NCBI GenBank assembly: GCA_938023775.1
Contig: CALJDB010000135.1
Span: 1-5,573, forward strand
DNA length: 5,573 nt
Origin: an uncultured Clostridia bacterium
GTDB taxonomy: Bacteria; Bacillota; Clostridia; Oscillospirales; Oscillospiraceae
Reading direction: 5' to 3'
Position numbers and translations under genes: made by a program. Position 1 is the first letter of the stretch, and each line of letters begins with the position of its first letter. Below the pieces are notes generated by a model, which saw only the letters and a list, made by a program, of their open reading frames with translations, searched no databases and had not been told where the DNA came from. Below are positions 1-5,573 of the stretch, piece after piece.

Positions 1-1474
1 CCTGCCCTTCTACACCGCCGAGACCGTGGTGTATATCCCCGAATCCGCTGTGCCCGCGCTCAAGGCAGCCCAGGCCCAGCGCGGCTATAAGATCCCCTAC
101 ACCATCAAGACCTACTCCGGCAATGACGTCTACGCCGCGCAGAAGGCGGGCGACGCCGCCGCGAAGGACAACTGGTGCACCGCCCACCAGTACACCCTGC
201 AGATCCGGACGGCCGACCGCGTCTACACCTACGCGCAGGCCTGCCAGTATGCCCGACGCTATTACTATTCCTGCGCCATCTGCGGCAAGTGCGAGTACAA
301 CCCGAACCACGTCGCCCCCCATGAATGGGATACCGAGATCGAGCTCAAGATCGAAAAGCTCGCCCACTCGGATAACGGCGAGTATCCCACGGCGGAGGCC
401 TATATCGGCGTGAACGCCGCCGGCGAGCACGTCTACTGGCTCAGCTGCGAATACTGCGGCCACTCCTACCGTTATCTCCAGCAGCATCTGACCTCACGGG
501 ATGTTTACGCCTCCGGCACGGGAATGACCCTCGCGCAGTATCAGGCTGAGGCGCTCGCCAGCCTGCAATGGCAGGAAACGCAGGCGCTGAACACCAGCGA
601 GCTCTATCCCGGCACCTTCACGATGCCGCAGAAGACCTCTGTTAAGACCAGCTCCTGGGCGCAGAGCGACGTCGGTCTTGCGCTGACCGACGACCTTCTC
701 GACAGCGAGCTGCTCGGCAGCGACTACACGAAGACCATCAACCGTCTTCAGTTCTGCTCCGTCGCCGTCCGTCTCGCCGAGACGCTGACCGGCAAGTCCA
801 TCACCCCCGCCGCCGCGAACACCTTTACGGACACCTCGAACCCCTACGTCCTCAAGGCTTACGCCGCCGGCATCACCTCCGGTACCTCGGCGACCACCTT
901 CTCCCCGAATGACACGCTCAACCGCCAGCAGATGGCGACCTTCCTCTACCGCACACTCCGCTACGTGGAGAAAAACTCCGACTACAGCTACACGAGCTAC
1001 ACCTCCAAGCTGTCCTCCTACACGGATAACGCGCTTGTCCAGAGCTGGGCAAAGGAGGCGATGGCGTTTATGAACGCGCTCGATCTCGTCAAGGGCACCA
1101 GCACCACGACGCTCTCCCCCAACGCCCCCTGCACCATTGAGCAGGCTGTCGCCGTTGCCGAGCGCAGCGTCTACGCCCACCAGATCGGCTGGTATCAGGC
1201 GGCGCCTGTGACCAACATCTACAGCTATGACGAAAACGGCGAGCTCGTGAACGAACCCGGAGAGTACACCGCCTTCGGCGGCACCAACGCCACCTTACAT
1301 CCGGGCGACCTTGTCTGGGTCACGGGCAGGATCGTCGAGGTGAGCGAGCTGATCGCCGAAACCGGCGGCAGCGCAGCCGACTGCGTATATTCCGCCTATC
1401 TCCCCGGCATCAACCCCTACACCGGGCAGATCATGTATCTCCGCTACCGCGACCTCATCCCCGTCCGCGGGTAA
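1..1474 (+). CDS. SLH-domain surface protein with CxxC knuckles, 5'-truncated by the window edge
   Basis: The reading frame is open from nt 2 to the TAA at 1472-1474, so the true start and any signal peptide lie left of the window; the GTG at 26 has no ribosome binding site and is not a credible start. Residues here count from that GTG (482 aa to the stop). Residues 83-89 hold CAICGKC and 141-144 hold CEYC, two Cys knuckles that could bind zinc and resemble the short Cys-containing repeats seen in clostridial surface proteins. Three SLH repeats follow: about 211-262 (degenerate, NRLQ at 239-242), 266-313 (clear, starting FTDT, with FSPN and NRQQ) and 330-383 (TIEQ in place of TRAE). SLH repeats bind secondary cell-wall polysaccharide non-covalently. 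The tail, about 393-482, is a separate module with PGDLVWVTG and YLRYRDLIPV, possibly SH3-like. No enzymatic motif is visible. It converges on the CHAP-SLH gene. The SLH call is firm; the role of the protein is unknown. Confidence 0.88.
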   Translation, partial: LPFYTAETVVYIPESAVPALKAAQAQRGYKIPYTIKTYSGNDVYAAQKAGDAAAKDNWCTAHQYTLQIRTADRVYTYAQACQYARRYYYSCAICGKCEYNPNHVAPHEWDTEIELKIEKLAHSDNGEYPTAEAYIGVNAAGEHVYWLSCEYCGHSYRYLQQHLTSRDVYASGTGMTLAQYQAEALASLQWQETQALNTSELYPGTFTMPQKTSVKTSSWAQSDVGLALTDDLLDSELLGSDYTKTINRLQFCSVAVRLAETLTGKSITPAAANTFTDTSNPYVLKAYAAGITSGTSATTFSPNDTLNRQQMATFLYRTLRYVEKNSDYSYTSYTSKLSSYTDNALVQSWAKEAMAFMNALDLVKGTSTTTLSPNAPCTIEQAVAVAERSVYAHQIGWYQAAPVTNIYSYDENGELVNEPGEYTAFGGTNATLHPGDLVWVTGRIVEVSELIAETGGSAADCVYSAYLPGINPYTGQIMYLRYRDLIPVRG

Positions 1475-1481
1475 AAAAAGC

Positions 1482-1520
1482 AAAGACCGGGACACGCCTC
1501 CGCGTGTCCCGGTCTTTTTT
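1482..1520. terminator. Bidirectional intrinsic terminator between convergent SLH genes
   Basis: A perfect 16-bp inverted repeat pairs 1482-1497 with 1502-1517 around a 4-nt loop (CTCC). On the + strand it runs into six T (1515-1520). On the minus strand the 3' arm is followed by GC and seven T (complement of the A-run 1473-1479). The hairpin begins 7 nt after the + gene stop and 6 nt after the minus gene stop, so one element serves both genes. The sequence shows this directly; function is inferred from the standard rho-independent pattern. Confidence 0.93.
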
Positions 1521-1523
1521 GTT

Positions 1524-3236
1524 TCAGGAAAGGAACTCCCCGGCGCGCCACGCCAGAACGATTCCCTGCGCGCGGGTGAGGCGGCTCTGCGGCTGCGCCT
1601 CGGTGCTGCCGTCGGCTGCGGGGACGCCGCGGAGCAGCCCGGCGGCGGCTGCCCACTCGACCGCCTCGCGCGCCCAGTCGCTGACCGCGTCCGCGTCGGT
1701 GAAAACGGGCGTCTCCGGCGTTTCGATCTCCTCCGCGGGCATCTCCGATTCGCTCTCCGGCTCCGCGGGTGGCTCGGTGTCGGCACTGCCGTCCGGCGTC
1801 TCCGTCTCGTCCGGGACCTCCTCCCCGCTTTGCAGCAGCCGTTGGAGCAGCGTTGCCGCCTGCTCGCGGCTGAGCGGCGCGTCCGGTGCGAAGGCGGTCT
1901 CGCTGACGCCGCCGGTGAGCCCGATGCCGTAAGCCCAGCGGACCGCGGCATAGCAGCCGTCGCCCGCCGCGACGTCCGTAAAGGGCAGCGCCGCATCGCT
2001 CTCCGGCGCGCCGGAGAGCCGCCAGAGCAGCGTGATGAACGCGCCGCGCGTGATGTTCTCCCCCGCCGCGAGCGTCTCGCCGCCGTTCAGAAGTCCGGCG
2101 CGCGCCGCGGCGCGAACCGTCTCGTAATACCAGTCGCGCTCGCTGAGATCGGCAAAGGGATTATGCCAGCCCTCCGCGTCGCAGGCGAGGGCGCGCGCGG
2201 CGGCGCTGTCCTCCGTGAGCGCGCCGGAACCGTCCTTCCACACGGCGTAAAGCCGCAGAACGCTCCCCCCCGTGAGCCAGCCCTCAGCGCGCGGAGCGGA
2301 ATTTGTCGGCAGGAGATAGAGCGCCGCATTCGCCGCGCTGCGCTCCTCCGCGCCGCGCCATGCTCCGTCGGCACAGAGCCAAAGCCCATCCTCCGCGCGC
2401 TGCACGCGGAAGCCAGCGAAGGTGTAGCCCTCGCGTTCATAGGGGTTCGTCGGCAGCGCACAGACACGGCCGTGGACCGCCCAGAGCGTCTCAAAGCTGT
2501 AGCGCTGGCTGTCGCTGTCCGGCAGGAGTGCGTAGTCCCCGTCCGTGTTGACGAACTCCAGCTTCGTCGCGGCGGGCAGCTCGGTCTCGATCCCCTCGTC
2601 CCAGAGATAGACGCCGTAGTGCAAAATCGCCTCGCTGTCCAGCGCGTAGCAGCGCAGCCGCACGGCGTTCAGCGCGTTGCCCTCCACGGTCCAGAGCTCC
2701 GTCTCCGTCACCTTCACGGCGATACCGACGTGGTTGGAGTAATAGCCGTCGCTCGTGAAGAACACGAGGTCGCCCGCCTTCGGCGTGTAATAATCGGACC
2801 ACGCCTTGTAGACGTGGAACCAGTAGCTGCCGGTGCCGCCCACGCCGTCCGACGCGGCGCGTGCCGCGTTGCCGACGGCGTAATAGGGCAGCTGCGCCTG
2901 CCGCGCGCACCACGAGACGAACATGGCGCACCACTCCGCATCCAGCCCGCCGTAAATGCTGCCGTACTCGATGAAGTTGCCCCACGCCGTCGCGCTGCCG
3001 CCGCCGTAATCTTCCTTGGACCAGCCCTCATGGTACCCCACCTGACTGAGCGCCACGGCGACAAGGTCGCGCCGCCAGTCGCCGCTGAGCTCCACGGCGG
3101 TGAGGTAATCGCAGTATTCGCTCGCCGCGTAAGCCTCCGAAACGGCGGGCTTCGGCTCCAGCGCCTGCGCCGGCGCGGCGCAGAAAGAAGCCGCCATGCC
3201 AAAAGCCAGCACGGCGGCGAGAATTTTTCGCTTCAT
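1524..3236 (-). CDS. Secreted CHAP-domain cell-wall hydrolase with InlB-type repeat and three SLH repeats
   Basis: This encodes a 570-aa exported protein, probably a peptidoglycan amidase or endopeptidase held on the cell surface. The frame is open far upstream (to 3824), but the ATG at 3236 is chosen because it begins a clear signal peptide: basic MKRK, a hydrophobic core, and a likely signal peptidase I cut after AQA (residue 25). It also follows a purine-rich GAGAGGGTGG and sits downstream of a good promoter. The CHAP domain spans about 54-210, with nucleophile Cys103 in EWCAMFVSWC, His169 in SNHVGIAV, and Glu185/Asn187 in TVEGN as the probable triad. Residues about 224-334 look like a Listeria-Bacteroides (InlB B-type) repeat, with NPYEREGYTFAGF and LRLYAVW. 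SLH repeats lie at about 360-409 (TRGA), 418-468 (SREQ) and 511-568 (TRAQ). An acidic, Pro-rich linker at 471-510 separates the second and third. Family membership is well supported; the exact bond cleaved is not determinable from sequence. Confidence 0.93.
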   Translation of the reverse strand: MKRKILAAVLAFGMAASFCAAPAQALEPKPAVSEAYAASEYCDYLTAVELSGDWRRDLVAVALSQVGYHEGWSKEDYGGGSATAWGNFIEYGSIYGGLDAEWCAMFVSWCARQAQLPYYAVGNAARAASDGVGGTGSYWFHVYKAWSDYYTPKAGDLVFFTSDGYYSNHVGIAVKVTETELWTVEGNALNAVRLRCYALDSEAILHYGVYLWDEGIETELPAATKLEFVNTDGDYALLPDSDSQRYSFETLWAVHGRVCALPTNPYEREGYTFAGFRVQRAEDGLWLCADGAWRGAEERSAANAALYLLPTNSAPRAEGWLTGGSVLRLYAVWKDGSGALTEDSAAARALACDAEGWHNPFADLSERDWYYETVRAAARAGLLNGGETLAAGENITRGAFITLLWRLSGAPESDAALPFTDVAAGDGCYAAVRWAYGIGLTGGVSETAFAPDAPLSREQAATLLQRLLQSGEEVPDETETPDGSADTEPPAEPESESEMPAEEIETPETPVFTDADAVSDWAREAVEWAAAAGLLRGVPAADGSTEAQPQSRLTRAQGIVLAWRAGEFLS

Positions 3237-3271
3237 TTGCGGTTCCACCCTCTCTACTGTCTCTGCGCCCC

Positions 3272-3300
3272 ATTTTACTCCGATATCGGGGCGTTGTAAA
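3272..3300 (-). promoter_or_regulatory. Sigma-A-type promoter of the CHAP-SLH gene with a palindromic spacer
   Basis: Read on the minus strand, TTTACA (3300-3295, five of six matches to TTGACA) and TAAAAT (3277-3272, five of six to TATAAT) are separated by exactly 17 bp. Transcription should begin near 3265, giving a leader of about 30 nt before the ATG at 3236. The spacer holds the perfect palindrome CCGATATCGG (3280-3289), a possible operator. The AT-rich boxes stand out in a GC-rich region, and the placement between two genes fits. Not experimentally shown. Confidence 0.72.
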
Positions 3301-3316
3301 CAGCCTTTTCCCCATT

Positions 3317-4012
3317 TTATGCCATTTTTTGCAGCAGCGTGAGCACGCCCCAGAAAAGCGGCTGGTGGACAAGATAGATGAGGAGACTGTGCCGCCCCGC
3401 AAAGGTCAGCGCGGGTGGAAAATGCGCGGAGAGCAGCGGCAGCTCCTCCCGCCGCGCCGCCATCCGCCGTCCGAGGCAAAAGCCCAGCAGAAAGAGAAAC
3501 GCCCACGGGAAGACCGGGTAATAATCCGAGGAATAAAAGCCCGGATAGCGCAGCCCCAGCGGGTAAAGCCAGCGCCACGCCACCGTGACGCGCGCGGTGA
3601 GCGCCGCCGTGAGCGCGAAGGCAATCGCCGCCACCGCCGCGAGATACGCCAGCCGCGCCCGCTCCAGGCGCGGGCGGAGCGCACCGAACACCATCTGGCA
3701 CACGCCGAGCAGCTCCAGCACGCCGAACGCCGCGGGATAGCCGACCGCCGCCGTCGCCGCCGTCACCGCCGCGCCGACGCAGAGCAGGAAAAATCCCCGG
3801 CGCAGCGGCTGGGCGGAAAAGCACAGCGCAGCGCCGGAGATGAGGATAAAGCTCCCGCCGCCGAAACCGCGCACGGCGCGGAGCGGGAGCGAGCTCATCA
3901 CCGCGGCGTCCAGATAGCCGAACGCCGCGAGGTCATAGAGCAGATGGTAGCCGAGCATAAGAAAAACGCAGAGGGAGCGCCAGAGGTCCAGCAGTTCGAT
4001 CCGGGTTTTCAA
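3317..4012 (-). CDS. Membrane acyltransferase, HGSNAT_cat/DUF1624-like
   Basis: This 231-aa protein is built almost entirely of hydrophobic segments, about seven: near residues 14-32, 52-68, 73-90, 96-112, 121-140, 169-183 and 203-226. It resembles the catalytic domain of heparan-alpha-glucosaminide N-acetyltransferase (DUF1624 group), which moves an acetyl group from acetyl-CoA to an amino sugar across the membrane. The N-terminus carries LLDLWRSLCVF and GYHLLYDL, with Asp9, Arg12, His23 and Asp27 in the places where the family keeps its conserved polar residues; His23 is the candidate acyl carrier. DYYPVFPWAFLFLLG (163-177) and GRHSLLIYLVHQP (206-218) match the usual C-terminal family pattern. 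The start is taken as TTG at 4012, seven nt after a full AGGAGG; an in-frame ATG at 4111 would overlap the upstream gene by 77 nt and add a hydrophilic tail. It follows the 107-aa membrane gene by 22 bp. The substrate is unknown; an envelope glycan is an inference. Confidence 0.82.
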   Translation of the reverse strand: MKTRIELLDLWRSLCVFLMLGYHLLYDLAAFGYLDAAVMSSLPLRAVRGFGGGSFILISGAALCFSAQPLRRGFFLLCVGAAVTAATAAVGYPAAFGVLELLGVCQMVFGALRPRLERARLAYLAAVAAIAFALTAALTARVTVAWRWLYPLGLRYPGFYSSDYYPVFPWAFLFLLGFCLGRRMAARREELPLLSAHFPPALTFAGRHSLLIYLVHQPLFWGVLTLLQKMA

Positions 4013-4016
4013 GGCG

Positions 4017-4027
4017 CTCCCTCCTTT
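4017..4027 (-). promoter_or_regulatory. Strong ribosome binding site that fixes the TTG start of the acyltransferase
   Basis: The minus strand reads AAAGGAGGGAG at 4027-4017, followed by CGCC and TTG (4012-4010). The AGGAGG core (4025-4020) is 7 nt from the TTG, the ideal distance. No ATG or GTG is near this site, so it decides the start. Confidence 0.85.
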
Positions 4028-4034
4028 GTGGTTT

Positions 4035-4358
4035 TTATGCTTTCGCCGCTTTCTTCCGAACGGCGCGGATGAGCAGTGCGAGCCCTCCACCGAGCGCGGC
4101 GGGAAGGGCAAAGAGCCCGATCTGCGTCAAGATGATACCCGCCATGCTCTGGATGACATAGCTGACGAGGATCTCGCAAATGACGTAGAGCGCGCCGAGC
4201 ACGATGGGGCAGCCGATCGCCGTCTTGTTCCACGGCTTGGCGGTCAAGCCGAACACAAAGAAGATGGCGAAGGGCAGAAAAAAGGACAGAATGCTCTCAA
4301 GAGGCTCAGTCGGGAGCGCGCGAAAACCTTGAACGGTAAGTTCGAAAATGAAAGGCAT
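4035..4358 (-). CDS. Small membrane protein of unknown function
   Basis: I do not recognise this 107-aa protein. It has three probable membrane segments, at about residues 22-39, 48-69 and 73-97, separated by a short loop (KPWNKT, 41-46), and it ends in a basic tail (RAVRKKAAKA) that should stay in the cytoplasm. There is no signal peptide and no catalytic motif. The ATG at 4358 follows AAAGGGGG (4373-4366) with a 7-nt gap, a good ribosome binding site, and reading-frame use is consistent with a real gene. It lies 82 bp after ychF and 22 bp before the acyltransferase, so co-transcription with the latter is likely and a shared role at the membrane is possible but unproven. Confidence 0.75.
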   Translation of the reverse strand: MPFIFELTVQGFRALPTEPLESILSFFLPFAIFFVFGLTAKPWNKTAIGCPIVLGALYVICEILVSYVIQSMAGIILTQIGLFALPAALGGGLALLIRAVRKKAAKA

Positions 4359-4440
4359 GGTGTTTCCCCCTTTCTCAGTCCGAGTCGGTTTGGTGGCTTC
4401 TCTCTGTCTTTTTTAAGTCCGACGCGCCGGATCGCCCGCG
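4359..4440 (-). other. Gap between ychF and the small membrane gene: GC hairpin, no clear promoter or terminator
   Basis: This gap has a 6-bp GC stem (4421-4426 with 4437-4442) that overlaps the ychF stop codon. On the minus strand it is followed by GGACTTAAAAAAG, an A-run and not a T-run, so it is not an intrinsic terminator. No convincing -35/-10 pair is visible. Read-through from ychF into the two membrane genes is therefore the simplest reading. Confidence 0.45.
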
Positions 4441-5535
4441 TCAGACGTTGAAGCGGAAGTAAGTGACGTCTCCGTCCTGCATCACATAGTCCTTGCCCTC
4501 GGCGCGGACGAGGCCCTTTTCCTTCGCCGCCGCCATGCTGCCGCACGCCTTGAGGTCGTCGAAGGCGACGATCTCGGCGCGAATGAAACCGCGCTCGATG
4601 TCGGAGTGGATCTTGCCCGCCGCCTGCGGCGCCTTTGTCCCGCGGCGGATGGTCCACGCGCGGCACTCGTCGGGTCCGCAGGTCAGGAAGGAGATGAGCC
4701 CCAGCAGGCTGTAAGAGCAGCGGATGAGGCGGGCGAGACCGCCCTCCGTCATGCCGAGCTCGGACATAAACAGCTCGCGCTCGTCCGGCTCAAGCTGCGC
4801 CATCTCCGCTTCGAATTTGGCGCAGACCGGCAGCGTCTGGCTGCCCTCCTTTTCCGCGAGGGCACGCACGGACTGGAAGTAGCCGTTATTTTCATAGTCG
4901 GTGAAGCCGTCCTCGTCCAGATTGCAGGCATAGATGACGGGCTTCGTCGTCAGCAGGTCGCTCTCCGCGATGAGCGCGGCGTCCTCATCGCTGCACTCGA
5001 AGCTGCGGGCACTCTTGCCCTCGTTCAAGTGCGCGAGCAGCGCCTCCATCAGCGCCGCCTCGTGCAGGAAGCTCTTGTCGCCGCCCTTGCCCGCCTTGCG
5101 CGCCTTATCCGCGCGGCGCTCCACCATCTCCATGTCGGCGAAGATGAGCTCCGTGTCGATGATCTCGATGTCGCGCAGCGGGTCCGCGCCGCCCTCGACG
5201 TGGATGACGTTCTCGTCGTCGAAGCAGCGGACAACGTGGACAATGGCGTCCGTCCGGCGGATGTTTTCGAGGAACTTGTTGCCGAGTCCCTCCCCCTTGC
5301 TCGCGCCGCGGACGAGCCCCGCGATGTCCACAAACTCGATGACCGCCGGGGTCTCCTTCTTCGGCTGGTAGAGCGCGCTCAGCCACTCCAGCCGCTCATC
5401 CGGCACGGTAACAACGCCGACGTTCGGCTCGATCGTGCAGAACGGATAATTCGCACTCTCCGCCCCCGCATCCGTCAGCGCATTGAACAGCGTAGATTTT
5501 CCAACATTGGGCAAGCCCACGATACCTAATTTCAT
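4441..5535 (-). CDS. ychF: Redox-regulated ATPase YchF (Obg-like ATPase)
   Basis: This complete 364-aa protein matches the usual YchF/OLA1 length and is alignable end to end from memory with the Escherichia coli protein. The P-loop is GLPNVGKST (residues 7-15), the G3 motif is DIAGL (70-74), and the G4 position reads NLDE (205-208) in place of NKxD, the change that makes this family prefer ATP over GTP. A helical, charged insert (about 130-190) forms the coiled-coil arm. A TGS domain occupies about 281-364, with [18 protein letters not shown] and the terminal FRFNV. Cys33 in PFCTIEPN corresponds to the Cys linked to redox control in the E. coli protein. YchF is a cytosolic ribosome-associated ATPase that affects translation and the oxidative stress response. 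The ATG at 5535 follows AAGGAG (5552-5547) with an 11-nt gap, slightly long. No promoter can be placed in the 38 bp remaining upstream. Nothing looks broken. Confidence 0.98.
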   Translation of the reverse strand: MKLGIVGLPNVGKSTLFNALTDAGAESANYPFCTIEPNVGVVTVPDERLEWLSALYQPKKETPAVIEFVDIAGLVRGASKGEGLGNKFLENIRRTDAIVHVVRCFDDENVIHVEGGADPLRDIEIIDTELIFADMEMVERRADKARKAGKGGDKSFLHEAALMEALLAHLNEGKSARSFECSDEDAALIAESDLLTTKPVIYACNLDEDGFTDYENNGYFQSVRALAEKEGSQTLPVCAKFEAEMAQLEPDERELFMSELGMTEGGLARLIRCSYSLLGLISFLTCGPDECRAWTIRRGTKAPQAAGKIHSDIERGFIRAEIVAFDDLKACGSMAAAKEKGLVRAEGKDYVMQDGDVTYFRFNV

Positions 5536-5546
5536 ATATACTCATT

Positions 5547-5552
5547 CTCCTT
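5547..5552 (-). promoter_or_regulatory. Ribosome binding site of ychF
   Basis: AAGGAG on the minus strand lies 11 nt before the ATG at 5535. The gap is longer than the 7 nt of the two other genes here and contains an AT-rich GTATAT stretch. An out-of-frame ATG at 5545 lies only 1 nt from the site and is too close to be used efficiently. Confidence 0.7.
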
Positions 5553-5573
5553 CGATTTTTCCTTGATTTGCAA

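Noticed and set aside
494..1180. 228-aa minus-strand frame opposite the left-hand SLH gene
   Set aside because: Gly/Arg/Val-rich, antisense to clear SLH repeats; no ribosome binding site or motif seen.
3181..3195. Possible lipoprotein signal (AASFC) in the CHAP protein
   Set aside because: Phe directly before the Cys does not fit a lipobox; AQA further on is a good signal peptidase I site.
1830..3299. 489-aa open frame on the + strand opposite the CHAP gene
   Set aside because: It is Arg/Ala/Val-rich with no recognisable domain, and its mirror is a protein with a signal peptide, catalytic motifs and SLH repeats. It is an antisense shadow of a GC-rich gene.
3237..3824. N-terminal extension of the CHAP protein up to an ATG at 3824
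   Set aside because: The extra 196 residues are low-complexity, run through the acyltransferase gene in another frame, and would bury the clear signal peptide that begins at 3236.
3329..4072. 247-aa + strand frame opposite the acyltransferase
   Set aside because: It is made largely of Arg, Glu, Gln and His, the typical reverse image of a hydrophobic membrane protein, and has no domain.
4374..4420. Repeated TCGGACT motif upstream of the 107-aa gene
   Set aside because: Two 7-bp copies about 30 bp apart are too short to distinguish from chance and have no clear promoter beside them.
4606..5529. 307-aa open frame on the + strand opposite ychF
   Set aside because: It lies fully antisense to a textbook ychF and is rich in Arg, Leu and Ala without domain signals; it is a shadow.

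Overview
The window looks like chromosomal DNA from a GC-rich member of the Clostridia (Bacillota), most likely an Oscillospiraceae-type gut anaerobe. The grounds are two secreted proteins with S-layer homology (SLH) repeats of the kind common in that group, strong AGGAGG-like ribosome binding sites, a TTG start codon, third codon positions dominated by G/C, and a YchF of typical bacterial length. The lineage is inferred from style and not proven. I see no mobile element, CRISPR array, tRNA or rRNA.

Layout: the left quarter (1-1474, + strand) is the 3' part of a gene for a surface protein with two CxxC knuckles, three C-terminal SLH repeats and a short C-terminal module. It meets, tail to tail, a minus-strand gene (1524-3236) for a secreted CHAP-domain cell-wall hydrolase with an InlB-type repeat and three SLH repeats. 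A compact hairpin (1482-1517) between the two stop codons is flanked by T-runs on both strands and should terminate transcription in both directions. The CHAP gene has its own near-consensus sigma-A promoter (3272-3300) with a perfect 10-bp palindrome in the spacer.

The right half is a minus-strand series, in transcription order: ychF (4441-5535, Obg-like ATPase, complete), a 107-residue membrane protein of unknown function (4035-4358), and a multi-membrane-span acyltransferase of the HGSNAT_cat/DUF1624 type (3317-4012, TTG start). The last two are 22 bp apart and probably co-transcribed. No terminator is visible between ychF and them.

How the genes may work together: the two SLH proteins should both attach to the secondary cell-wall polysaccharide, one remodelling peptidoglycan and the other of unknown surface role. 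The acyltransferase could acylate an amino sugar of an envelope glycan, but its link to the SLH proteins rests on proximity alone. YchF is a housekeeping translation/stress ATPase and probably only a neighbour. All large ORFs opposite these genes are antisense shadows caused by high GC. Every stretch without a gene is under 100 bp.
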